In this document: in pieces, positions 46,501-58,859 of the stretch
Numbering within the stretch: position 1 is the first letter of the stretch
Layout: every line of letters begins with the position of its first letter
Origin: Riptortus pedestris
Taxonomy: Eukaryota; Arthropoda; Insecta; Hemiptera; Alydidae
Assembly (NCBI GenBank): GCA_019009955.1
Contig: CM032233.1
Coordinates: 125,372,001 to 125,436,000, forward strand
Reading direction: 5' to 3'
Length of the DNA: 64,000 nt
Notes under the pieces: model-generated
Databases searched by the model: none
Told to the model about the DNA's origin: nothing
Seen by the model: only the letters and a program-made list of their open reading frames with translations
Program-made: the position numbers and the translations under genes

Positions 46501-47382
46501 TGTTGTTGTTTTTTTGAGTTTTGGTCATGATTAGTATAGATATAAAATATAATAATAAATGTAGCAACACAAAGCAATAACAGTTGTATAATAACAATAA
46601 CACAGTATATATGGTACAACATAAGAATAAGTTTAATTATTATAATTTATTATTTAAACAACACACAACAATAATTAGTGGTAGCATAATAAAATAACAA
46701 TAGCAGTGTAACTTTAATATAACATGAAAATAGCTTTAACATACTACAACAACAATTGTGACAACATACAACAATAACAAATGTAACATAGTAGAATAGA
46801 TATAATTGTAACAACACACAACAATAATTAGTTGTAGCATAATAAAATTTTAATAACAATAACATTGTAACCTTAATATAACTTGAACACAGCTTTAACA
46901 TAATATAACAATAATTGTGATAACATATAGCAATAACATATGTAACACAGTGAAATAACAATAATATATGAATTTTATTACTACATAAAAATAGCTTTAA
47001 TAAAAAAAATAATATAACAATAATTATAATAACGCATATCAATAGTTGTAACATAGTTCAACAGACAAAAGAAAATAAACTATAGTGAAACAAAGACATA
47101 AGGCTGTGACCAAACTAATTATAACAGACTTGGGGAGGTTATACTTAGTACTCCTAATGTAAAATAGTCATGAACAATAGTTTTTAAGTATCTTTAGTCT
47201 TTGTAAGTAGAATTAACACAAACACTATCTGTTACACTCTAATAACAATGTGCAATATATATATATGTAATGTACCTATACTTTTTAGCCCTGAAGAAGA
47301 GAAAATAAATATTCTCGAAATATTGGAATGAACTAAGATTTTTTCAACAACACTGACCAAAACTCCAATAAACAACAATACC
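46499..47382. mobile_element. inverted-repeat insert, possibly Penelope-related
   Basis: The ends are inverted copies about 31 bp long (ggtgttgttgttttttt ... gagttttggtca on the left; tgaccaaaactcc ... aacaacaatacc on the right), flanked by TA tracts. The interior has a tandem block and, at 47289-47325, ccctgaagaagagaaaataa then attctcgaaatattgg, a CTGA.GA-stem-GAAA arrangement reminiscent of the hammerhead-type motif of Penelope-like elements. That resemblance is weak. Non-coding. Confidence 0.45.
46657..47060. repeat. about 153-bp diverged tandem repeat
   Basis: aacaacacacaacaataatt starts units at 46657 and 46810, and a third, poorer unit follows. The units share catgaaaatagctttaac-like and caataattgtgataacat-like phrases. 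Confidence 0.7.
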
Positions 47383-47423
<41 letters not shown>

Positions 47424-48078
47424 TACTTGTCTGTTAACGCTTTAGTGGTCGAAATGCTTGTTTTACCACTCCCAAATTCGACATTTAAACGTTTCATGTA
47501 ATACTAAAGATCAAGTTCGTTAACGGCAGATATTGGATAATGAGTAGGGGAGTTCAGATGAGGGTAAATTGTAAATTCAAAATATCTTGGTTATTATACG
47601 TCGGATCAAAAAATTGTATAAACCAATATTCCAAATTTGATGTCCTATAAATGTAGTTGATTACATGTTTTCTCTATTTTCAATACTAACCGAGATATTT
47701 TTATATTTCAGCCTTCAGTAAAACCCCACTTTTAGTCATTGGACATTAAAAATAAGAGTATACGTAATGAAACTTCTTGTTCAAAATATAAATATGAAAA
47801 ATCATAAATATGAAATATTGCTTTGATATTTATGTCTGGAATAATATGTTATGATCAACGGACCTTTATTATGTGAGGTACATGCAAATAGTGTGATGAA
47901 GTCATCGATTAAGATTTTATTGATCACCCACTTCTACTCATCGGATTTTTTTTTTTTTTTTTTTTCGCAAATATAGAATGAATACTGAGACGAGATCAGT
48001 ATTGTTTCATTCCAAACATGTTTAAAATCCGCTTAGTTAACGCAGCCCCTGCGTGACGGACTACTTATAATACTATAC

Positions 48079-48646
48079 CATATGTTGGTAAAGACCGGCC
48101 CGCGGTAAGATTTGATCCGGCCCGCGAGAAATTTTGAAAAACCTAATTAAACGAAAATATTACGCTACTTACTCCAAATGAGGAAGATGAGTAGAGATTT
48201 GTGCGTTTGACAGTACTTATAAAAAACGAACAGCTCTTTTCAATGATGAAAGTTAATAAATCAAAACATCGTACAAGGCTGACTGACGGTAATTTGGTAA
48301 ATTCTTTTCATCTTTGTATCAGTCGAATTAATCCAAACATCGATGGATTAGTTTCCCAAATTCAAGCTCAAGTGTCTCATTGATTTCGATGTCGCTATTT
48401 AACGTTCGTTGTTTGTAACCATTCCAAATCTTACGATAATTATAACGTTGTACCTATTTTTTTATCATTTCACTTTGTTATTTTAATAAAATATATTATA
48501 ATTGCATTGTCGTATAACCTGTGGCTGATATCTAGCGTTAAAAATTATGAACACTACTTTAAAATGCACTACTTTTAAAAGCGGCCCACGAACGTATTAG
48601 CGCACTAAAGTTTAGCCCGCAATATATCAAAGGTTGTCCATACCTG
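48079..48646 (+). mobile_element. hAT-type deletion derivative, copy 2
   Basis: Ends CATATGTTGGTAAAGACC (48079) and GGTTGTCCATACCTG (48646). The flanking 8-mers TACTATAC (48071-48078) and TAGTATAC (48647-48654) match at 7 of 8 positions, as expected for the hAT 8-bp duplication. GCGGGCC-rich subterminal sequence at both sides. Most of the transposase is deleted. Confidence 0.75.
48201..48383 (+). pseudogene. hAT transposase C-terminal remnant
   Basis: The frame reads NEQLFSMMKVNKSKHRTRLT, then LVNSFHLCISRINPNID and GLVSQIQAQVSH before the stop. This is the conserved C-terminal dimerisation segment of hAT transposases (and of host proteins derived from them such as the GTF2IRD2 type). The DNA-binding and catalytic parts are missing. 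The spacing from the stop to the terminal repeat (about 260 bp) fits a 3' UTR. Confidence 0.75.
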
Positions 48647-48843
48647 TAGTATACCCTAATTTATCTGTTTTCCAAGTCTCGAGACTATAGCTGATTGCTT
48701 AGAGTACAAAGCATTCCTTTTGAGTTTCTCTTTATTAGCAGACTTCCCTATTGAGGTCGTACTCATGACGCAATTTTCTAAATTTTTCTTCAAATGTCCA
48801 TCGATCCTACGTAGGAGATGACAAAAATGAGGTCCGTTCAAAA

Positions 48844-50235
<1,392 letters not shown>

Positions 50236-50302
50236 CTGTTACCTCTCTAGCGGTTGCAAATTTTGTTTAATCGTCACCAAACTCGATATTTAGTCTACTC
50301 CA

Positions 50303-51098
50303 AAAAAACGAAGGCTGTAGCAAGCTTATTATGAGAGATATTTAACTACGGGGATTGGATGTAATTTATTCGTAGAACCTGTAGCTTTAGTTAATCCAGA
50401 AAAAACCAAAGGACGCCGGGGACCGTAACCGTCTAGAAATAGAGAGTCTCGATTTGAGTACGGCACCACCTCCCGGCGCCCGATGCTAATTCCAGTCACA
50501 ACTTGATCAAACATGAACTGACTTGAATCTGTTTTACTTTCCATGCCCCTCCTTCGCTCATTTTCCGTTGTGTTGCACATAATATGTCTTGTGGTCGGAA
50601 ATTAGTAGAGTAAGCACTATCTGTAACTCTTGCAGACAGCAGTGAAAGTGAGAGTGATACGACTTCAAGTGACGATAGTTTTGCAGACAAGAACTATTTG
50701 CCCTCATGTTCTAGTTCAACTACTGACCTAGAAGACCTTACAAGTTTTGAGTGCTTAATGACAATAACAGCTGACATTGTGATAAAAAATGTACATTAGT
50801 TGTAGACGACATCGGGCGCCGGGGACCATTCCTGGCTTTGCTGGTGCTAGTTCTTGGGTTGGAGGACTGATGGCTCTGCTAATTCATTCATTTAGTTCAC
50901 TAGAATTGTCTAGAGATAGCGTTACCTTCGAAAACTACTCGTACATCGGTCCCCGGAGTCCGATACAGATTTTAACGAGAGGAGAGACATCGGACGCCGG
51001 GGACCGGTGAAGATGGTGGTGGAGTATATCATATATAGACTGCAGCAGCGAACGTGTTAAGTGTAACGGACGAGCTATGGTCGCTTCTATTCGTTCCC
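50303..51098. mobile_element. insert with GCCGGGGACC motifs, unassigned
   Basis: Interrupts HTA sequence. A motif close to CATCGGGCGCCGGGGACC occurs at about 50411, 50472 (reverse), 50807, 50943 (reverse) and 50989, and the region is much GC-richer than its surroundings. On the plus strand 50638-50790 reads an acidic, serine-rich stretch (SSESESDTTSSDDSFADKNY) like the N-terminus of some piggyBac-type transposases, but no further homology is visible. Possibly a DNA-transposon remnant with subterminal repeats. Confidence 0.4.
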
Positions 51099-51259
51099 GC
51101 CAAAAGCTAGTTCGGCCGTTTCCGTAACTGTTCGGCACTCGTATGGAGATTTCTCAATTGTATAACTTTACGTGGGAAATCTGCTTAGTTTACGCATTCC
51201 CTGCGTGACGGACTTTTAATAATGGCTTCGTGTATTTAAAGAAAATATTTCTGTTGTAG

Positions 51260-51468
51260 ATTGGACGTGCGGGGACTTCCACTGTCCCAGGGGAGGCATT
51301 GGTCTGCACCTGAGGTGTTCGGCCCTAGAGCATACTTCAGGAGCGGCTCGGAGCCTGCTAGCCTTCTGGTGAAGGAGATCCGCCGCCACGATGAAGGGGT
51401 CTACAGGTGCAGGATAGACTTCAGGAACACACCCACCAGGAGCTATAGGTACAACCTCACTGTTACAG
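51260..51468 (+). CDS. internal exon, sidestep-like immunoglobulin domain
   Basis: Acceptor ttctgttgtag ends at 51259 and donor CAG|GTAAGC follows 51468. The frame from 51261 reads LDVRGLPLSQGRHWS, FGPRAYFRSGSEPASLLVKE, IRRHDEGVYRCRIDFRNTPT and RSYRYNLTV. This is the C-terminal part of an Ig V-set domain: the D-x-G-x-Y-x-C motif (DEGVYRC, with the second Ig cysteine) and the closing strand NLTV. The R-C-R-x-D-F-x-N-x-P-T-R signature is characteristic of the insect sidestep family, cell-surface receptors that guide motor axons as partners of Beat proteins. The exon starts in phase 2 and ends in phase 1, so neighbouring exons outside the window complete the domain. Codon use and GC content differ sharply from the surrounding repeats. 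The only credible host coding sequence here; family assignment is from motif recognition. Confidence 0.8.
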
Positions 51469-51594
51469 GTAAGCACAGCTCATACAACAAATGAAATAAT
51501 TGGTTAATTATATTTAACTAAGCTATGGCGGAAGGTCAACAACAAATATATAGGAAAATCTACTTGGAAAAATCCAAACAGAGGGAAAGATAGC

Positions 51595-51790
51595 TTTAAC
51601 CATATAAAAGATAAATTAAAATCAACAGACACCAAATATAATGAAAACCAAATAAACTGTATGGATTGCAATAAACGATATAGGGGGGGGGGATCATTAC
51701 AATTACTCAAAAGAAGAATCAGACAACAGATGAAAAACTTTGATCATCAGTACAATAAAACGTCCCTAGCCGGCCAAGCAATTTAATTTA
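51595..51790 (+). pseudogene. Penelope-like GIY-YIG endonuclease fragment
   Basis: The plus strand reads IKDKLKSTDTKYNENQINCM, DCNKRY, then, after a G-run that breaks the frame, residues fitting ...R.LQL...R.RQQMKNFD and NKTSLAGQAI. Penelope-like retroelements carry a C-terminal GIY-YIG endonuclease with a C-x2-C pair before a Y-I-G-x-T motif. The C-x2-C is present; the YIG region is damaged by a run of nine G residues. It lies in the intron just downstream of the Ig exon. Confidence 0.5.
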
Positions 51791-51953
51791 ATTTATTAGA
51801 AACTTTAAAGAGATATTAAATCCATTTAAAAAATCTCGATTACGATTTAGACTATATTTCGTTATGAATAATAGATATATTTTTATTTCGTGGCATGTCA
51901 ATATAACTCAGCTGACTTTTCCCTCCATATTTCGTAAGCCAAACTCCGACTGG

Positions 51954-52175
51954 GGGGCTCGGGTTGGCCGTGCGAGTTAGGGCGTGGGTCCTGATCTCCC
52001 ATGGCAGACCTAGAGTGGCGGGTTGGAATCCCGCCCTGAGCAGTAGAAATTTATTTGATGACGGCCTCATTAAATAAACTCCTTAGGCCCACCCTGGCTA
52101 GAAAAGGATGGTAACCTGTAGATAACCCGTCCCGATTAGCCTAGTTGCATAAAGTGGACGTAAAATAAAAAAAAA
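51954..52175 (+). mobile_element. tRNA-derived SINE, copy 2
   Basis: 13-bp duplication AAACTCCGACTGG (51941-51953 and 52176-52188). Same head and body as the 20558 copy. The B box is mutated (ggttGgaatccc), which should weaken pol III promotion. Poly(A) tail just before the right duplication. Confidence 0.9.
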
Positions 52176-52302
52176 AAACTCCGACTGGTACGGCTAGGGA
52201 TAGGTCATACAGAAAGATGTAGCCATGAGTTTCGTTCCTTTGTGTAGTAGAAATTCTCCTGATGAGGTGTCATATGGAAGCGAAACTAGTTCAGATATAA
52301 AA

Positions 52303-52699
<397 letters not shown>

Positions 52700-52892
52700 G
52701 CCTCTTCAGCAACAAACATTATTTTTCATATGTAATAAGCAACTAAATAAATTTGCTGATGAAATTTAAAAATTACTGGGAAACATGAGAAGTTATTATG
52801 AATAAGAAATATTATTTATTTATTTTCAATATTTTTTCTTGTTTATTTTTTTATTTGTTTTTTTTCCTAATAGTTTTTAAAAATATTGTAAC

Positions 52893-53388
52893 TATGCGAT
52901 TTTCGAAAATTTTCTTCAAATGTCCATCGATCCTACCCAGGAGATGATGCGGTTATAAAACTCCATATTTAAACGTTTGATGTAAAAATAAAGATAAAGT
53001 TCGTTAACGGCTGAAATCGGACCAGTGAGTTAGAGGCGAGGATTTTCAAAAATTCAAAATATCTCCGTTACTGTACGTTGGATCGAAAATTTGTATAGAA
53101 CCAATCTCATTGCAAATAATAAGATCTATAAATGCTGGTATGTACATGTTTTAATTACCTTTAATATTAACCGAGATATTAGTGTTTTTTAGTTTTCGGG
53201 CTTCAGTGACCCCCCCCCTCCTACTCATGTCATATCAACAATAAGCTGTTTTATAATGTAGCACTTTATTTGAAGCTTATATAGTAAATATAGTTCCCAT
53301 TGAACTTTTTCGTCATGAGATAAATGCAAATACGGGGCGCAAGTGGGAAATCTGCTTAGTTAACTCAGCCCCTGCTTGACGGACTTTT
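52893..53388 (+). mobile_element. HTA repeat, TA tract and 5' tip lost
   Basis: Starts atgcgattttcgaaaatttt and continues directly from caggagatgatgcggttata into the body (no TA tract). 3' end tcagcccctgcttgacggac. Confidence 0.75.
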
Positions 53389-53546
53389 TTAATTGTTCCT
53401 ACACACTTATAGTCCCTTTCAAAATAACTTTATTCTACATCCATCTTGGGTGTATACCAACAAGTCAATGATTTAACATTGACTTGTAGGTCAATATGGC
53501 TCCATTTTCGAACAATTTAAGAAATGGGTCATCTACAATTAAGTGT

Positions 53547-53615
<69 letters not shown>

Positions 53616-53979
53616 CAGACCACTTTTCATTTCACTCTACATTCAGGTGTCAGTCTTCCCACACGCTGATTAAATATTTTTAATTAATCCAAGTCTGCTG
53701 AATAAATATAAGCTGAATGAAAACCGTGAATCCATTGGAAGGGATAAATTAACTAAATAAAGTATTCATTATGTGGCATCAGAGGCAATTAGATCGTCAA
53801 GTTGTGAATATACGAGTATTCATTTCAACTTTATTTTTACTAACCGCTCCATTGACAAACAATCCCTTTTCAACGCTTAAAATGAACCAATTCTGAGGTT
53901 GTTTATAATAAATGAGAGAGAAAGAGAATTTATTTATTGGTTTGATACTCCAGTATATTTCAAAATAAAAATAAAACAG
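53389..53979. other. unique-looking sequence, hairpin and TA tract
   Basis: A perfect 11-bp stem with 6-nt loop lies at 53460-53487 (ACAAGTCAATG ... CATTGACTTGT). A (TA)n tract spans about 53550-53608. No gene recognised. Confidence 0.45.
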
Positions 53980-54250
53980 AGCAGATTTCCCTCGTGTTGG
54001 AATGGAACTCTACTCATCTCATCTCAGTATACATTCTCTATATCCAAACAAAAAATTCGATGAGTAGAAGTGGGTGGTCATAAAATCACATTTGACGACG
54101 TCATCACACTAAGTATTTGCATGTATCTCACATAATAAATTCGAGTTAGAAAGTAAAATCTTAATTGGTGAAATCAACAAACTATGAATTCGCATGTATC
54201 TCGAATAATAACGGTCACGTGAAAACAATATTTTACTGAGATATATGAAT
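53980..54250 (-). mobile_element. HTA variant body
   Basis: gagcagatttccctcgtgtt and then the alternative body (aagtagaagtgggtggtcat-like; gcatgtatctcgaataataa), matching the subfamily at 58860-59400. It abuts a TTTTTAAGCAG 5' end. Confidence 0.55.
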
Positions 54251-54367
54251 TTTTAAGCAGATTTCCCTTAAGGGAAATCAGGTATTGAGGTCGTACTCAT
54301 GACGCGATTTCCGAAATTTTTCTTCAAATCTCCATCGATCCTACCAAGGAGATGACGAAAACCATTC

Positions 54368-54432
<65 letters not shown>

Positions 54433-54467
54433 CGTGCATGTGAGTGAGTGTGTGTGTGTGTTGTGTG

Positions 54468-54543
<76 letters not shown>

Positions 54544-55099
54544 GTGTATTTGCATTTGTATTGTGTGCGTGGTCGGCAGGAGTCGTCTATGTTCGGGAAT
54601 TCCTCCCGTAAACCTCCATCACTACTCATGCTACATAAACAATACTCTGTTATATAATAAACAACATTCTTCGAAGCTTAAATACCAAATATTGTATTCA
54701 AGACACATTTATTATACGAGATAGATGCAAATATGTTCTAGTGAACCCCCCTCCCGGTCTTAAGGTGTTGGACTACTAAAATTGGATTGATTGAGATAAC
54801 AACTATTCTGACTCATTATAAATTACAGTACTCGAAATAGTAAATAGTTCTCAATAAAATTAATATGTTATATTCTGATATATTTCAGTAATTGTTTTTT
54901 TCTTTCCGGCGTGGGGCTGGCAGACCTGTTTGTTTACATTTCAAACGCTTCCCGTCGGTACAAGAAAGATTTCTTATTACCGTTTGTTTTATTCACTTAA
55001 TACTCACAGTGGTGTGTTACCAGTATGTAGATTTATCTATTACTAAACTTCACTAGGGAAATTTGCTTAGTTTACGCAGCCCCTGCGTGACGGACTTTT
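54251..55099 (+). mobile_element. HTA repeat with (TG)n tract
   Basis: 5' end tttttaagcagatttccctt, a long (TG)n tract in place of (TA)n, long-form body, 3' end cagcccctgcgtgacggac. The open frames on both strands here are translations of the TG/CA repeat. Confidence 0.85.
54374..54546. repeat. (TG)n microsatellite, about 170 bp
   Basis: TG dinucleotides with a few TGCG and TGTTG interruptions near 54428-54475. Confidence 0.95.
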
Positions 55100-55808
55100 C
55101 AGTTTTCAGCCTTCAGTAAACCCCCACTCGTACTCATGACATATTAAAAGTAAGCTGTTTTTTTTTGTTTTTTTTTTACGTCCACTTTATGCTACTAGGC
55201 TAATCGGGACGGGTTATCTACAGGTTACCATCCTTTTCTAGCCAGGGTGGGCCTAAGGAGTTTATTTAATGATTCCGTCATCAAATAAATTTCCACTGCC
55301 CAGGGCGGGATCCGAACCCGCCACTCTAGGTATGCCATGGGAGATTAGGACCAACGCCCTAACTCGCACGGCCAACCCGAGCCCCCTATATAAGCTGTTT
55401 TATCATGAACTTAATGTATATTTTATTAATACCTCACTCAATATTTAACCGTTTCTTTAAACTCTAATGGTGTTAAGGGCTGAAATGGGAACAGTAATGA
55501 AGGGGATATAGGTGGGAATTCCAAATTCAAAATATCTCTGATATTATGAGGCGGATCGAAAACTGTTACGAAACCAATCAAGTTAAACTATTGATGCTCC
55601 ATAATTGTTGTCCTATAAAGTATTCGTAACTCATATATTTAGCCAGTGATTCGTTCTTTCTTGTTTTCAGCCTTTAGTGAATCCTCACTTCTGCTTATCG
55701 GATTTTAATTTAGAAATGGTAAATATATTAGAAGAAGTGTTCAATAATGTGTCATCCCAACACGTGGGAAATCTGCTTTGTTTACGCGGCCTCTGCGTGA
55801 CAGGCTTT
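55100..55808 (+). mobile_element. HTA body carrying a SINE
   Basis: Central body from cagttttcagccttcagtaa, interrupted at taagctgtttt by the SINE, then to the 3' end cggcctctgcgtgacaggc. Its terminal TTTT is shared with the 5' TTTTAGAAG of the next copy. Confidence 0.75.
55162..55390 (-). mobile_element. tRNA-derived SINE, copy 3
   Basis: 11-bp duplication TAAGCTGTTTT (55151-55161 and 55391-55401), a sequence present once at the same place in other HTA copies. The minus strand carries the B box as GGTTCGGATCC. The tail is the T run at 55162-55177. Confidence 0.9.
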
Positions 55809-55927
55809 TAGAAGATTTACCTACGGTAAATCAGCTATTGTGGTCGTACTCATGAAGCGATTTTTGGAATATTTCTTCAAATTTCAAATCTATCCTATCC
55901 AGGAGATGACGTAAATGACGTCCGTTC

Positions 55928-55962
<35 letters not shown>

Positions 55963-57463
55963 TATATATATTTGTCTGTTAACGCTCTAGCGGTTGCAAT
56001 TTATGTTGATTCGGCTATTGTTGGTTCTGTTCGTGCGATTCCGCTGTATGTTAGTTCGGCCGTTTCCGTAACTGCTAGGCTCTCGTTAAATCGGTGTAGA
56101 GACTGGTGTAAGCTTCTCCTTTATGAGATATATTCAAATACATTGATTTGACCCCCCCCCCTGTTATTTTGTTCTTGGATAACTAAAATTGGAGTGACTG
56201 AGATAAAACTGAGTCTGATTCATAACAAATTGCAGCACTAAATATAGTAAATAGTTTCCAATAAGATTAATATGTTATATTCGGATATATTTCATTAATT
56301 GTTCGTCTTTCCGGTCTATCTATCTATTCAGCGCTACGAGATTGGCTGGCCTGTTGGTTTACAATTCAGCCGCATTCCGTTGCAGATGTTATGAACTTGT
56401 GAATTGACTGAAAGATTTCTCATTACCGTTTGTAATATAAATTACAGTACTAGATATAGGAAATAGTTTTCTATGACATTAATCTATATATATATAAAAT
56501 TGTATCCTCTGTCTGTACATTGATTTTTTTCGCGAAATTTCACGATAACTTTTCGTTTCACATGTCATAGACACCATAACTGCATTTTGTTTCTTTCGTG
56601 TCTGTTTTTTTGTTTGTTTATTTGTTTGTTTGTTACCTTTTCACGCATAAACGGCTGAACCGAATTTTATGAAACTTGGTATGTATATTACTACTAACCT
56701 AACTTAGACTTTAGGCTATGTTAATATTCTCTGACGACGAACAGGAGTGGGGGTTATAAGGGAGGCCTGAAATTAAAAATAGTAATATTTCGTTTCCTAT
56801 TGTATTTTTGGCAATAATGCACATAACAACAATTGTTTATTTTGTTATTTAGAGTAACTTTTGTTATATACTTTTTTTGTAGTATACCTAAGTATAAATG
56901 AGTTATACGTTAAAAACTACTGCGGAAGTCAACAATTTTATTTGGCACAAAAAACTCAACCGAACTAAACCAAACTCGGTATGTGAATTAGCACTAACGT
57001 CTTCCTTATAATAAGCCATACTAAAATTTCTAGGGACGGTCAGGAGTGGGGGTTGTAAGGGAGGCCTGAATTTACAAATTTTATTATTAACAAATCCACT
57101 GAAATGACGGGTATTAACCCTAAACACTGGGACGGGTAAATTTCAAAATATTGTGCAAAAGCCTTGCCAAAAAAATACCATCACCATCCAGCCTCAAATG
57201 AATTCCCGGGCGAAGCCGGGTATCTGAGCTAGTATGTTATATGTTGATATATTTCAATCTTGTTTTTCTTTCGGGCGAGAAATTTGCAGACCGGCTTGTT
57301 TAAATTTCAGACGCTTTCCGTCGGGAAATTATTACTGAATCATTTCTTATTACTATTTGTATTTATTCTCTTAATATTTACGGTGGTGTTGTTACCTATA
57401 TGTATATTTATCTATTGTGGGAAATCTGCTTAGTTTACGCTGCCCCTGCGTGACGGACTTTTT
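55806..57463 (+). mobile_element. HTA repeat carrying a precisely bounded Helitron
   Basis: 5' end ttttagaagatttacctacg, a short TA/CA tract (55935-55970), body, Helitron 56483-57232, body, 3' end tgcccctgcgtgacggac at about 57441-57458. Confidence 0.85.
56483..57232 (+). mobile_element. HelN Helitron with verified A/T insertion site
   Basis: Starts TCTATATATATATAAAATTG at 56483 after an A and ends CCCGGGCGAAGCCGGG, TATCTGAGCTAG at 57232 before a T. Joining the flanks (gacattaa + tatgttat) restores the HTA sequence found intact near 12820, 22370 and 54860. Hence no duplication and insertion between A and T, as expected for Helitrons. 750 bp, one and a part internal units, non-coding. Confidence 0.95.
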
Positions 57464-57955
57464 TATTTCGCCTGAAGAAAAAAATGCTTTAATAAAGTAT
57501 AAGTTTTTTTCTATTCATTCATCCATCCACCCATTCATCCGCCCATTCATTCATTCAGTGAATGGCAATAAAATGTAATAGTAAATAACAGTGGATTTAT
57601 GGTAATGACATTGGTCTGTAGAAAGGCGAATGGTGAAAGGCTGGCTATGTAGGTTGAACCACCTCCTCTACTACATAACTCCCAAATATATTGGACGGTA
57701 TAAAATACACTGACAACCGATTAAAATGCTTATTTCCTATTGAGCCGTAACACACACAACTGCCTCCAGGCAGCTCTTTTATTAAAATTCAATATTAGGT
57801 TTCCCCAATCAAAGCCCAATAATATATTTGGGGCGTTCTGAATTTAACTTTGAAATTAATTTTTACTCCCTCCTTCAACTTCAGAGCCCTTGGTGTTTCA
57901 AGGGTTAACTGTCATAACTGAAAATATGCATTAAGGAACTCAAAACAAGAAAAGA
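57464..57955. other. unique-looking sequence with tetranucleotide run
   Basis: 57515-57560 is an imperfect (ATTC/ATCC)n run. No gene or family recognised in the rest. Confidence 0.4.
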
Positions 57956-58088
57956 ATTCCGTCACTCGTGTGCTGTGCAAACTAAGCAGATTTCCCACGC
58001 ACTGAAATATGACACGCTGATGATCTTATCTCCACGGCCAATCTCTATTTCTTCGGCAGTAAAAAATCTAGTAAAACAGGAATTAAAA
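57956..58088 (-). mobile_element. HTA variant 3' end fragment
   Basis: ttccgtcactcgtgtgctgt gcaaactaagcag, with the 3' hairpin broken, then the alternative body; cut by the next copy. Confidence 0.6.
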
Positions 58089-58567
58089 GTCCGTCACGCA
58101 GGGGCTGCGTTAACTAAGCATATTTCCCACGTTCGTCACGTAATTGCATTTATATCTCAAAACGTAAAAGTTCAATGAGAACAATATTTGGTATTAAAAC
58201 TTCATATAAAGTGCCGCATAGCATAATAGAATAATGTTAATGTGAGATGAGTAGGACTGGGGGTTTACTGAAGACCGAAAAGTAAAAAATGCAAATAGCT
58301 CAGTTAATAATCAAGATAATGAAAGAATGTACGTAACAACATTCATAGAGCATTATATTTTCAATAAGATTGGTTCCATACAATTTTTCTATCTGACGCA
58401 TAATAAGGGAGATATTAAGAATTTTCGAAATTCTCCCACTCTAAACCCCCCTCTCCCTGGTCCATTTTCAGCCGTTAAGGAACTTGATTTTTCTTTTTGT
58501 ATAAAAGGATTATATATCAAGTTTGTTAACTATAAGACAAAAATTGCGACCGCTAGAGCGGTAACTG

Positions 58568-58632
<65 letters not shown>

Positions 58633-58771
58633 TTACAATATAAAATTTTTAACAGACCTCATTTTCGTCATCCCCATAGCTGGATGGATGGGCATTAGAA
58701 GAAAAACTTAGAAAATCGCGTCATGAGTACGCACTCAATAGCTGATTTCCCTTAAGGGAAATCTGCTAAAA
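58089..58771 (-). mobile_element. HTA repeat, complete
   Basis: 3' end gtccgtcacgcaggggctgc, TA tract about 58573-58629, intact 5' hairpin, end ctgctaaaa. Confidence 0.85.
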
Positions 58772-58859
58772 TGTTAATTGGACTTTCAATTCCTTGGATG
58801 TTCAATGACTAAGGTACTTATAGTGAAAATCAGATGAGTAGAAGTGGAGGTTTACAAAA

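Larger units (their letters stand above)
46290..48062 (+). mobile_element. HTA repeat carrying an 884-bp insert
   Basis: Decayed 5' end (tattagatttcccttatatt), TA tract from 46417, insert 46499-47382, TA and CA tract to 47424, body, and 3' end cagcccctgcgtgacggac at about 48044-48061. Confidence 0.75.

Noticed and set aside
54268..54724. Cys-Val and Thr-His repeat frames
   Set aside because: Translations of the (TG)n/(CA)n microsatellite.
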